Below, one piece after another: positions 45,106-52,651 of a stretch of 64,000 nt of DNA (the first letter of the stretch is position 1; every line of letters begins with the position of its first letter). Both the position numbers and the translations under genes were made by a program. This stretch comes from Sulfobacillus acidophilus. GTDB taxonomy: Bacteria > Bacillota > Sulfobacillia > Sulfobacillales > Sulfobacillaceae. The stretch is from the NCBI GenBank assembly GCA_003023745.1, contig PXYV01000004.1, forward strand, positions 1 through 64,000, read 5' to 3'. The notes under the pieces were generated by a model. That model was not told the DNA's origin and made no database searches. It worked only from the letters and a program-made list of their open reading frames with translations.

Positions 45106-45770
45106 GTCAGCCCCTAATTTGGATGCCAACATTAGACCTGCGCCAGATGCCGGACCCGCTGGCCACATGGACCGCCAAAAGATTTCTGCAGAGCCACGCC
45201 GGCATAGGCCATATTGTGGCATCGGGGCAGAGCGTCATCGATGGGCCATCTATCGAAGTGAGCGATCCGTCCCCAGGCCTCCATTGGTATTGTACGCAAG
45301 CCCGAAAAGTTCCCAAGAAGCTGAGACCACTTGACGTCAGTGTCGCGGTGCCCGTACCCACGGGTGCGCTCGATCCGATCTTACACGTACTCGAATCCGC
45401 CAAAGCGGCGGGGCCAATCCGGCGACTAGTCCTGTATCGACCGCCACAGATTGCCTTGTCGCGGATCGTGGTGAGCATCAATACGCTGTTGGACACGATT
45501 ACGCCAAGCATTTGGATCGACGCGGCCAGTTTTGGGTGGAACGCAGTGTCCTATCTGATCGCTGCCAGCGATCAGATCCAGGTCCATGGCGTGTCCGATC
45601 AGGACCTCTGGCGCCTCTCGCAGATAGCCCAGTGGCTGAACCGCCGCTTGGTCCTACAAGATTTGTCGCCGCGGCCGCCGCGCGTCTTGCCCCCACCGCT
45701 GCAATGGAGTCACGCCAAAGATCCAGCAAAAGTGCTTAAGACCTTGCCGGTGTGGGAGCGGTCCCGCTAG
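45102..45770 (+). CDS. Unknown protein coupled to the radical SAM gene
   Basis: The 222-residue product is soluble, with no membrane segment and a single cysteine, so it cannot bind a radical SAM cluster. The part around 'ALSRIVVSINTLLDTITPSI' to 'NAVSYLIAASDQIQVHGVSD' is loosely like the last barrel strands of the MqnE/CofH group ('...GAdDl...'). That suggests a degenerate, cluster-less relative of its neighbour. GTG at 45102 overlaps the upstream TGA as GTGA. The tight coupling argues for a heteromeric enzyme or a dedicated partner. I do not recognise a named family. Confidence 0.55.
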   Translation: MSQPLIWMPTLDLRQMPDPLATWTAKRFLQSHAGIGHIVASGQSVIDGPSIEVSDPSPGLHWYCTQARKVPKKLRPLDVSVAVPVPTGALDPILHVLESAKAAGPIRRLVLYRPPQIALSRIVVSINTLLDTITPSIWIDAASFGWNAVSYLIAASDQIQVHGVSDQDLWRLSQIAQWLNRRLVLQDLSPRPPRVLPPPLQWSHAKDPAKVLKTLPVWERSR

Positions 45771-45800
45771 GATAATGACATACGAAAATAGGGGTGGTGG

Positions 45801-46484
45801 ATGATGCTCGACTTGACGGTCGTGGTCCTGTCTTATGAAGACGTCCGGCGTCAAATTCAACGGGGCGCCCGCATCTTAGATGTGCGCACTCCCCAGGAGT
45901 ATGTCTATCTCCACCTTGTTGGCGCTATTCCTCTGGCAGCCCCACGCTTTGGCTTTCGCCAACTATCGGGACATCTGTTGACGGCGGGCGAGCGCGTCAT
46001 CATTGTCGCGCAGTCGCCCGTCAGCGGTCAGGTAGCCGCCCAAGAAATTGATGCCATTGGGGTGGACGTCATTGGCATTTTTGCCAGTTTGCCTCGAACC
46101 TGGGAAAGTAAAGGATTGGCTGTCCAACTCGGTGAATTGGTATTCCCCGAGAAATTTCTCGCCTATGTCCATGACCATCCTGACATCGACCTGGTCGATG
46201 TGCGGGAGCCGGTCGAGCAAATGCGTTTCCCTTTCCCGCAAGTGACCCGATCGCTGCCTTTTTCATGCTGGCCGGACGGAAGCGAAGCCTTAGACGCTGC
46301 CCGTCCCACGATTTTCGTGGCCGGCCGCGATGACCGAGCTATTTTGGCAGCTCGCGACACCATGATGCGTGGGTTTCCACGCGTCGGTTATCTCGTCGGA
46401 GGATACGATCTCTTCCATCACCCGCGCGTCTACGATCCGAAGGAGGCTGCCCGAAATTCAGCTCACCATGGTGTCTTTATCTAA
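45801..46484 (+). CDS. Tandem rhodanese-fold protein lacking active-site cysteines
   Basis: The 227-residue protein has two rhodanese-like domains. The first has 'GARILDVRTPQEYVYLHLVG'. The second has 'HDHPDIDLVDVREPVEQMRF', and 'GFPRVGYLVGGYDLFHH' closes it. The loops where sulfurtransferases carry the catalytic Cys read 'VIIVAQSPVSG' and 'TIFVAGRDDRA', with no cysteine. Classic thiosulfate sulfurtransferase activity is therefore unlikely, and a binding or regulatory role is more probable. It starts 30 bp after the unknown partner gene, likely the third gene of the radical SAM cassette. Confidence 0.75.
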   Translation: MMLDLTVVVLSYEDVRRQIQRGARILDVRTPQEYVYLHLVGAIPLAAPRFGFRQLSGHLLTAGERVIIVAQSPVSGQVAAQEIDAIGVDVIGIFASLPRTWESKGLAVQLGELVFPEKFLAYVHDHPDIDLVDVREPVEQMRFPFPQVTRSLPFSCWPDGSEALDAARPTIFVAGRDDRAILAARDTMMRGFPRVGYLVGGYDLFHHPRVYDPKEAARNSAHHGVFI

Positions 46485-46627
46485 GAGCATCATGCCGCGC
46501 CTAATTTATAGAGTTGCCCGTTGTTGCCAGATCGCCGTGGGCACGCAACCGTTTCAACCGGGGGTGATCGGAGATGGCCGACGACCGGTTACACGGACCC
46601 TAGCGACCGTAGTCGGCCATTGTCATG

Positions 46628-46655
46628 CCAAAAAGGCCCATCAGGGCCCTTTTGG
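46628..46655. terminator. Bidirectional hairpin terminator
   Basis: A 12-bp stem with one mismatch (46628-46639 and 46644-46655) and a 4-nt loop ends in TTTTGG on the plus strand and has a matching run of T on the minus strand. It lies between the convergent rhodanese and yqeY genes and can serve both. Confidence 0.75.
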
Positions 46656-46657
46656 TA

Positions 46658-47116
46658 TTATCCGGAAAGTTGTTGCAACTTTGTGCGGACATGCTCAGAG
46701 ACAATAGCACCATCGGCTCGACCACGCGTTTTAGGACTGAGCCAGCCCATCACCCGGCCTAAGTCTCTGGGGCCACCCGCCCCCGTGGCGTGAATGGCTT
46801 CATCAATGAGCTCCATTAATTCCGACTCGGTTAAAGGTTGAGGGAGATATTCTTGCAACACCTGCATCTCTTGGACCAGCTTCTCAACCAGTTCAGGTCG
46901 GCTAGCCCGTTCAAATTCGGCTATGCTGTCTTGGCGCTCTTTTACTTCCTTCGCAATGACCTGCACAATCCCCGCGTCGTCTAAGGTCTTTCTTTCTCCG
47001 CGTGTTTCAGCTTGCAAAACGGCCGCTTTAACTCCCCGAATGACCGAAAGACGCAAAGAATCACGGGCGCGCATCGCAGACTTTAAATCATCATCAAGGC
47101 GGTCGCGCAGCGACAT
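46658..47116 (-). CDS. yqeY: GatB/YqeY domain protein
   Basis: The 152-residue YqeY family protein has 'LKSAMRARDSLRLSVIRGVK' at the N-terminus and the GatB C-terminal-like 'LSPKTRGRADGAIVSEHVRT' at the end. The GatB tail module contacts tRNA in the amidotransferase, so stand-alone YqeY is thought to bind tRNA or related substrates. It lies 11 bp downstream of rpsU, the same order as in Bacillus (rpsU-yqeY), and ends at a terminator. Confidence 0.92.
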   Translation of the reverse strand: MSLRDRLDDDLKSAMRARDSLRLSVIRGVKAAVLQAETRGERKTLDDAGIVQVIAKEVKERQDSIAEFERASRPELVEKLVQEMQVLQEYLPQPLTESELMELIDEAIHATGAGGPRDLGRVMGWLSPKTRGRADGAIVSEHVRTKLQQLSG

Positions 47117-47127
47117 CCAAACACTCC

Positions 47128-47304
47128 TTACTTGCTCTTTTTCTTGCGAGCCGCTTCCGACTTCTTCTTGCGCCGCACACTCGGTTTCTCATAGTGTTCG
47201 TGCCGTCGAGCCTCCGACAATACGCCCGCTTTTTGAATTTGGCGCTTAAAGCGCCGCAATGCGCTCTCTAGACTTTCATTCTTGCCGACCTTAACCTCTG
47301 ACAT
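47128..47304 (-). CDS. rpsU: 30S ribosomal protein S21
   Basis: S21 is a 58-residue, strongly basic protein ('[20 protein letters not shown]' at the start, a tail of Lys/Arg repeats) that joins the 30S subunit late and aids initiation. The ATG at 47304 follows GGAGGGGAGGGAG. A small CCCAA/TTGGG hairpin lies directly upstream of that site and could mask it. The gene has its own near-consensus promoter about 200 nt upstream and a structured leader, so autogenous or growth-dependent control is likely. Confidence 0.95.
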   Translation of the reverse strand: MSEVKVGKNESLESALRRFKRQIQKAGVLSEARRHEHYEKPSVRRKKKSEAARKKKSK

Positions 47305-47386
47305 GCGATCTCCCTCCCCTCCACCCAATCGGGTTGGGGTCTAATCGTGACACACAATCACTGGGTCGTCTTGCTAGCCATCCCTG

Positions 47387-47467
47387 GAGAAATTGCCTGC
47401 GACAACCATGGGAACAGGCCTTCGTCCCGATGGTCCAAGCATCCTGTTGATCAACGGATAATTTCTC
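47387..47467 (-). promoter_or_regulatory. Branched 5' leader RNA upstream of rpsU
   Basis: On the minus strand an outer 8-bp perfect helix (47460-47467 with 47387-47394) encloses two hairpins. Hairpin A spans 47406-47433: CCATGGGAAC on the plus strand against GTCCCGATGG, about 9 pairs with a bulge. Hairpin B spans 47441-47459 with a palindromic GTTGATCAAC. Together they make a three-way junction of about 80 nt, between the promoter and the rpsU ribosome binding site. The fold is drawn by eye. It matches no leader that I recognise. Confidence 0.5.
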
Positions 47468-47511
47468 TGGACAGTTCCTCTCATCCCCGGCAAGACCACG
47501 TAATCCTATTC

Positions 47512-47541
47512 ATTATACGAGCACGCCTAAAACAGTGTCAA
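47512..47541 (-). promoter_or_regulatory. Near-consensus sigma-A promoter for rpsU-yqeY
   Basis: On the minus strand TTGACA (47536-47541) and TATAAT (47512-47517) are separated by 18 nt. Both hexamers match consensus perfectly. Transcription would begin near 47505, giving a leader of about 200 nt before rpsU. Confidence 0.85.
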
Positions 47542-47551
47542 ACCGTCCACA

Positions 47552-47701
47552 CTACCACGGACGATACAGGTGGCCGTATTTCGTGAGGCATTCTTTGCAC
47601 AACGTGCTGTCCAAAAATCCGGAGGCAAACGAGGTGGTCTCCCGTTTGATAACGGGCTTATGACAGATATCGCAAAATTTCAGCTCGATGACTTTGCCCA
47701 C
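47552..47701 (-). CDS. 49-residue double-CxxC zinc-ribbon protein
   Basis: This very short gene encodes a product with two knuckles, 'FCDICHKP' and 'LCKECLTKY', separated by about 22 residues. It fits a treble-clef or zinc-ribbon fold binding one zinc ion. I place the start at the GTG at 47701, 9 nt after GGGAGG; an ATG at 47707 is 3-4 nt from that site and less likely. It ends in 'YRPW'. It lies between rsmE and the rpsU promoter, in the same direction, in a translation-related block, so a ribosome-linked role is tempting but not shown. No family is recognised. Confidence 0.75.
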   Translation of the reverse strand: MGKVIELKFCDICHKPVIKRETTSFASGFLDSTLCKECLTKYGHLYRPW

Positions 47702-47779
47702 TGACATCGACCTCCCTGCCGCTAGCATGGCCGCGCTGGGACGAATCGACTCTAGCAGTGTTGACCAAATGTGCCATCC

Positions 47780-48460
47780 CTATTGCAAAAACAAAATCGC
47801 TGCAAAGGCGCCCGCGTTTTCCGCGCGAAAAATTCCCTCTCCTAGGGAAATACGGTCAAAGCCTCCGGCTTGCAACACCTCCAATTCGCCCGCACTCCAC
47901 CCTCCTTCCGGCCCTATCACCAAGCTTAGCGGCTGAACGCTCTGTGAGAGCCATACCCGGCGATATTCTCCCTGGGGATCTAACACAAATCCTTCACTTT
48001 GCGGCGGCAACCGCAGCTCGGCCAGCGAAAGCATCTCGCCTACATCCGGAATATACGCTCGCCGACTTTGTTCACTCGCCTCTTTTGCCACCAGACGCCA
48101 GCGCCGAGCCTTTGCTGCCGTGACTTCTCGCACGATGCATCGCTCCGTCAACACGGGTACAAAGTGCATCACACCCGCCTGAGTGGCACGGTCTATTACC
48201 GCACTAAAGTGGTCACCTTTTAAAAGGGCCTGGTACAGCGTGATCTCACGACGCGGAAGACCATGGCGCATTAGCGGCACTTGAAGCTGCACGCCCCGGT
48301 CCAGCAATTGCGCTTGCCAGACTTGGCCGTCTGCGGTCATCACCTCAATGGCGTCGCCAATGGCGCGACGCATCACCACGGTCACATAATGCCAATCCGC
48401 CGGTGCCAGCGGGTATATTCGAGACGACCTCCCCTGGCCTTCAATGGCTAGGCGAATCAT
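47780..48460 (-). CDS. rsmE: 16S rRNA (uracil1498-N3)-methyltransferase
   Basis: RsmE methylates U1498 of 16S rRNA. The 226-residue SPOUT enzyme has an N-terminal PUA-like domain ('HYVTVVMRRAIGDAIEVMTA') and the knotted catalytic domain with 'YQALLKGDHFSAVIDRATQA', 'SEQSRRAYIP', 'LVIGPEGGWSAGE' and 'ISLGEGIFRAENA'. It follows prmA with a 20-nt overlap, the usual dnaJ-prmA-rsmE order. Confidence 0.94.
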   Translation of the reverse strand: MIRLAIEGQGRSSRIYPLAPADWHYVTVVMRRAIGDAIEVMTADGQVWQAQLLDRGVQLQVPLMRHGLPRREITLYQALLKGDHFSAVIDRATQAGVMHFVPVLTERCIVREVTAAKARRWRLVAKEASEQSRRAYIPDVGEMLSLAELRLPPQSEGFVLDPQGEYRRVWLSQSVQPLSLVIGPEGGWSAGELEVLQAGGFDRISLGEGIFRAENAGAFAAILFLQ

Positions 48461-49361
48461 GTGTCGTCACCATTAAAAGCCAGCCCTCGCACACTTGGGC
48501 ACGCAAAACGGTGTGATTGGTCTGGTTCAGCAATCGGCGCACCGAAGCCTCGTGCTCAGCCAACAACCCAGACAATAAGACGAGGGCTCCTGGCGCCAGG
48601 TATTGTTGCAGCGGCATCCACTCCGTTTGGATGATGTCCCAAATTAAGTTCATACAAACGACATCGAAGCGTTCGGGGGAAAGATCGGCCAGCGTTCCCG
48701 GCACCACCGCGACCCGCCTGTCGCAATGATTCAAGCCGGCGTTATGAAAAATTGCCTGGATCGCGACGGGATCCGGCTCCACCAACACGGCCCGCTCCGC
48801 CCCACCCATTAATCCAAACAATCCCAAAATTCCGGACCCAGCCCCCAGGTCCAAAAGCGTTTTGCGGTGCAGATCAGCGCTTGCCAAAAATTCCAGGCAC
48901 ATACGGGTAGTCGCATGGGTCCCCGTCCCAAACGCCATGCCTGGGTCAATCCAGAGCGTATGCTCTGCGTCTTTAGGCGACGTGTCGTACCAGGCCGGGA
49001 CGATCGCATAGTCCGGAGGAATTAGGATGGGATGATAGTACGCTTTCCAAGCATTCGCCCAGTCTTCGGTGTAAACGGACTCAACCTGAAATGCCCAGCC
49101 GTGCTCCTCGCACACCTGGCAAAGGGATTCAACTATCTGTGCCTTTTCGCTAGGAAAGTACACGCGCACAAACGGGCGACCTGGCTCTAAGGGAATGTCC
49201 GTAAATGGACTGCTATCTGAGGGTTGCCCGTCTTCATATTCAAATCCACCTGCCGCTAGATCTTGGGCCACGTCCAAGGCTTGATTGATCTCGTCGTACG
49301 GCGGGTACCAGGTAACGCGCCAATACTGTGTCTTCACTTGCCGATTATCGGCCCAAGGCAT
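48441..49361 (-). CDS. prmA: Ribosomal protein L11 methyltransferase
   Basis: PrmA trimethylates ribosomal protein L11. The 306-residue protein has an N-terminal L11-binding domain and a Rossmann methyltransferase domain. The latter has '[19 protein letters not shown]', SAM motif I '[20 protein letters not shown]' and '[12 protein letters not shown]'. The ATG at 49361 overlaps the dnaJ end by 17 nt; a GTG nine codons in is an alternative start. It belongs to the hrcA-controlled transcript. Confidence 0.93.
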   Translation of the reverse strand: MPWADNRQVKTQYWRVTWYPPYDEINQALDVAQDLAAGGFEYEDGQPSDSSPFTDIPLEPGRPFVRVYFPSEKAQIVESLCQVCEEHGWAFQVESVYTEDWANAWKAYYHPILIPPDYAIVPAWYDTSPKDAEHTLWIDPGMAFGTGTHATTRMCLEFLASADLHRKTLLDLGAGSGILGLFGLMGGAERAVLVEPDPVAIQAIFHNAGLNHCDRRVAVVPGTLADLSPERFDVVCMNLIWDIIQTEWMPLQQYLAPGALVLLSGLLAEHEASVRRLLNQTNHTVLRAQVCEGWLLMVTTHDSPSH

Positions 49362-50478
49362 CTTTCATCTTCCGCAAGAGCCCCTTGTCTTCCGGTAAGA
49401 CCTCCTCTCCGCGCACCTGCGCCCACGTCCGCAAAATCTCCCGCTCCTTTGGCGTCAAATGCGTGGGTACCGATACCACCACGCGTACATTGAGATTACC
49501 GCGCGCACTGGATCCCAACCGTGGCAATCCCGCCTTTGGCACACGCAAGACCGTACCGATTTCAGTACCCGGCGGGATGTGCACCGTTTCTCGCTGCCCG
49601 CCCAAACCCTCTACGACGAGCTCAGTACCCAGCGCTGCCTGAGCAAATCCAATCGGCAGATCAAGCCACAAATCGTCACCCTCGCGCCGCAAACGATCAT
49701 GCTTTGCAACATGAATAAACACGATAAGATCTCCGGGTCCCCCGCCGCGACGGCCGGCAGCCCCTTCGCCTTGAACCCTCAGACGCGTGGTCTCGTCCAC
49801 CCCCGGCGGCACTTTAACCGTTAGTCGCTTTTCAGCCCGAACCACGCCGTGCCCGGCGCAGGCCTTACACGTATGTGGAATAAGCCGACCGGTCCCGCGA
49901 CAACGCGGACAGGGTTCAATCCGACGCACTCGTCCCAGAAAGCTCTCCGAAATGCGTTCAACCTCACCGCGCCCGCGGCAATCAGGACACGTCTCAATGC
50001 GTGTTCCCGGTTCCGCCTGGTTGCCATGGCATCGCGAACACGTCTCTTCACGTACGATCTTGATATCTTTTTCCGTGCCAGTGGCCACCTCTTCCAGCGT
50101 CACGGTCAAGTCATAACGCAAATCAGGCCCGCGTTCCGGGCCATTGCGCCGCGTTTGGCCACCACTCCCGCCAAAAAACATATCAAAAATATCGCCGAAG
50201 CCGTTCGTAAATCCACCAAATCCAAAGTCTGCCGCACCTGCTCCAGCAAAACCATCCGCGCCGGCCTGGCCGAACTGGTCATATCGGGCCCGTTTTTCCG
50301 GATCCGATAACACTTGGTACGCTTCATTAATTTCCTTGAAGCGCTCTTCCGCCTGGTGGTCGCCTGGATTGGCGTCGGGATGATATTTGGCGGCCAATTT
50401 GCGAAACGCGCGCTTGATTTCGTCCGCAGATGCGCCACGGCTAACTCCGAGCACCTCGTAATAATCTCTCTTAGCCAT
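49345..50478 (-). CDS. dnaJ: Chaperone protein DnaJ
   Basis: DnaJ is the Hsp40 co-chaperone that delivers substrates to DnaK and stimulates its ATPase. The 377-residue type I protein has the J domain ('[20 protein letters not shown]', HPD in 'KYHPDANPG'), a Gly/Phe-rich stretch (about 70-120) and four CxxCxGxG zinc repeats ('CSRCHG', 'CPDCRGRG', 'CPRCRGTG', 'CKACAGHG'). The C-terminal beta domains follow. It comes 15 bp after grpE with no dnaK gene between, unlike the standard hrcA-grpE-dnaK-dnaJ operon. Confidence 0.97.
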   Translation of the reverse strand: MAKRDYYEVLGVSRGASADEIKRAFRKLAAKYHPDANPGDHQAEERFKEINEAYQVLSDPEKRARYDQFGQAGADGFAGAGAADFGFGGFTNGFGDIFDMFFGGSGGQTRRNGPERGPDLRYDLTVTLEEVATGTEKDIKIVREETCSRCHGNQAEPGTRIETCPDCRGRGEVERISESFLGRVRRIEPCPRCRGTGRLIPHTCKACAGHGVVRAEKRLTVKVPPGVDETTRLRVQGEGAAGRRGGGPGDLIVFIHVAKHDRLRREGDDLWLDLPIGFAQAALGTELVVEGLGGQRETVHIPPGTEIGTVLRVPKAGLPRLGSSARGNLNVRVVVSVPTHLTPKEREILRTWAQVRGEEVLPEDKGLLRKMKDALGR

Positions 50479-50493
50479 GATCTCGCCCTTCCC

Positions 50494-51072
50494 CTATTGA
50501 TCGCCGGTGGAAACCTTGACCAAGCTCGCTCGCAACACCCGGTCATTCCAGGTAAACCCGCGCTTTAACTCCTCCACCACCGTACCCTCCGGCTCCTCGC
50601 TCGGTACCTGTTCCACAGCTTCATGAAATCGGGGATCAAAGCTCGCCCCAACCGCCACAATCGGCGTAACGCCCAACCGAGCCAGCGCTTCCAGAAACCC
50701 GTTCAGCGTCATTTCGACGCCTACTCGCCAATTTTTCGCTTCGCCCTCGGTCGGCATGTATTTCAACGCCCGCTCTAAGTTATCGAAAACCGGCAACAAG
50801 TCGCCCAGCAGACGTTCCGCCACATGCCCCTGAATGTCATTGCGCTCACGCTCCATCCGTCGGCGAAAATTCTCAAAGTCAGCCTGCAATCGTACGAGTT
50901 GCTCATAGCGCGAACGCGCTACAGCTTCCCAATCCGTAGGGGGTTCTTCTGACTCGCCCTCAGCCGCAGGTTCTTCCAGGTCTTCGTCAGCACGAGCCTC
51001 AGGCTGGTCGGTCTCTGGCACCGGGACATCCTCCCACTGTGTCTGTGCGTCTTTTGGCGTTTCGTCATTCAT
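50494..51072 (-). CDS. grpE: Nucleotide exchange factor GrpE
   Basis: GrpE releases ADP from DnaK. The 192-residue protein has an acidic, low-complexity N-terminus and a long coiled coil ('YEQLVRLQADFENFRRRMER'). The conserved C-terminal beta domain has 'LLPVFDNLERALKYM' and 'FDPRFHEAVEQVPSEEPEGT'. It follows hrcA by 12 bp and precedes dnaJ directly. The missing dnaK must be elsewhere for this protein to have a partner. Confidence 0.95.
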   Translation of the reverse strand: MNDETPKDAQTQWEDVPVPETDQPEARADEDLEEPAAEGESEEPPTDWEAVARSRYEQLVRLQADFENFRRRMERERNDIQGHVAERLLGDLLPVFDNLERALKYMPTEGEAKNWRVGVEMTLNGFLEALARLGVTPIVAVGASFDPRFHEAVEQVPSEEPEGTVVEELKRGFTWNDRVLRASLVKVSTGDQ

Positions 51073-51084
51073 GCATGATCCCCC

Positions 51085-52092
51085 TTAACCGTGCAATACA
51101 CGACTCAATTCTTCCGAAACGGCTTCCACAATACTGGTCACTCGGTTATAGTGCATCCGTTTGGGACCCAAAACCAACAGATGTCCTACCACATTTCCTC
51201 CGGAGCGATACGTCGCCGTAACCAAACTACAATCTTGAATGTCATCAAAAGCTGACTCCGCTCCGATGACGACTTGCACACCTTCGCTAAAATAACGGCT
51301 GGCCAGTTCTACGGCCGTTTCCCGTTCCAAAAATCCTAATACGCGGCGCACTTTCTCCACATCTTTAAATTCGGGGTAATTTAAGATATTCAACGGTCCC
51401 GCCAAGCTCACCTTATCTTCTTCCCCGTCGTGTTCCGTGACCCACTTGAGGGCCAACTGCCAGAGCTCTTGATAGCGGTTAATATCACCTTGCAGGGGGT
51501 CGAGAATGCGATCTTTCAATTCTTCCAGACTGATCCCCCGAAATTCCCGAGTAAAATCCTGCGCCAATAACGCTAATTTCTCTTCGTCCAAATCGTCGGG
51601 CACCAGCATCGTTTGACTTTCAACCATACCCCCGCTGGTCTTCAACACCATCAGCACCGTATCGGCCCCCAACGGCATAAAGCTTAAGTCGCTTAATGTC
51701 GCTTGAGCCAGCGGTGGTGCCACAACCAGCGACGGATACTGTGTCAATTCCGAAACTAACCGTGCGGTTTGATGGATAAACCAGTGCAATTCGCGCACGC
51801 GTACTTGATAGGCGTGACGGATGCGCTCCCGCTCCTCCAGGTCCAAAATAGCCGGGCGCATAATTTCATCGACGTAATAGCGGTAACCCTTGTCGGATGG
51901 GACCCGACCAGCCGAGGTATGCGGCTGCTCCAAGTACCCTAACTCCTCTAGGTCTGCCATTTCGTTCCGAATGGTCGCCGGGCTGATTCCTAGACCGTAT
52001 TTGCGCGCTAGAGTCCGCGACCCAACGGGCTCTGCGGTGGCAATATAGTCGTCGATTAACGCTTCAAGCAAACGCCGTTTGCGGGTATCCAT
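51085..52092 (-). CDS. hrcA: Heat-inducible transcription repressor HrcA
   Basis: HrcA represses heat-shock genes by binding CIRCE. The 335-residue protein has an N-terminal winged helix ('RKRRLLEALIDDYIATAEPV', 'SPATIRNEMADLEELGYLEQ', 'PHTSAGRVPSDKGYRYYVDE') and the HrcA C-terminal domain. It is the first gene of the heat-shock operon. A perfect CIRCE site and a good promoter lie just upstream, so it represses itself. The ATG follows GGAGGG. Confidence 0.96.
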   Translation of the reverse strand: MDTRKRRLLEALIDDYIATAEPVGSRTLARKYGLGISPATIRNEMADLEELGYLEQPHTSAGRVPSDKGYRYYVDEIMRPAILDLEERERIRHAYQVRVRELHWFIHQTARLVSELTQYPSLVVAPPLAQATLSDLSFMPLGADTVLMVLKTSGGMVESQTMLVPDDLDEEKLALLAQDFTREFRGISLEELKDRILDPLQGDINRYQELWQLALKWVTEHDGEEDKVSLAGPLNILNYPEFKDVEKVRRVLGFLERETAVELASRYFSEGVQVVIGAESAFDDIQDCSLVTATYRSGGNVVGHLLVLGPKRMHYNRVTSIVEAVSEELSRVLHG

Positions 52093-52114
52093 CGACTATC
52101 CCTCCGGCCATAAT

Positions 52115-52141
52115 TTAGCACTCCGCAGAAGAGAGTGCTAA
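52115..52141 (-). promoter_or_regulatory. CIRCE operator
   Basis: A perfect inverted repeat TTAGCACTC (52115-52123) and GAGTGCTAA (52133-52141) with a 9-nt spacer matches the HrcA-binding CIRCE consensus exactly. It lies between the promoter and the hrcA start, so HrcA would block transcription of hrcA-grpE-dnaJ and the downstream genes. Confidence 0.96.
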
Positions 52142-52150
52142 CTCGTAAAA

Positions 52151-52180
52151 ACCATAGCATTGACGCCGTTTTTCTGTCAA
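52151..52180 (-). promoter_or_regulatory. Sigma-A promoter of the hrcA operon
   Basis: On the minus strand TTGACA (52175-52180) and TATGGT (52151-52156) are separated by 18 nt, with the CIRCE site beginning 10 nt downstream of the -10 box. Confidence 0.75.
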
Positions 52181-52651
52181 GATTAGACGCTTGCCGGATT
52201 GGCGTGTGCAAGGCTTGGGATGAATGTCCGTGTGCATAGCGGTAGCCCCTTATTCGAACCGTCTTGCCCGCAATGAGGTCAGGTCATGGGCATTGACAGC
52301 GACAGGATGGTGAGCGCCTGGAAGTTAGCGAAGCAAACCTTACAGCCGGGTTTGAGGAAAGCCCCCAGCCAAGTTACGATGCACCGGTGGTTATGGAGGA
52401 CGGCACGACAGGCTTCGATTGTGCGAATGCAACGCCGCATCGACAGATGGGCGGGACGGGCTTGGAGGTCTCTGGAATCGTTCGACAGCACTGGTGCATT
52501 TTGTAGACAGCGGTGTTCTGGTTAATGTATGGTTAGGCACAAAACCCAATCATCACCTGGTAGGAGCGACAATACGCCCTAACGTAGGAAAGAAGGCAGA
52601 CGGTGCGCCGCCGCACTGTAAAGAACAACTTCCCGCACCGTCAACGATCAC
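52181..52651. other. Non-coding gap before the Rpn gene
   Basis: No recognisable gene is seen; short frames such as 52286-52525 show no domain. No clear ribosome binding site precedes the Rpn ATG, so the true Rpn start or an upstream leader could reach into this interval. Confidence 0.3.
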
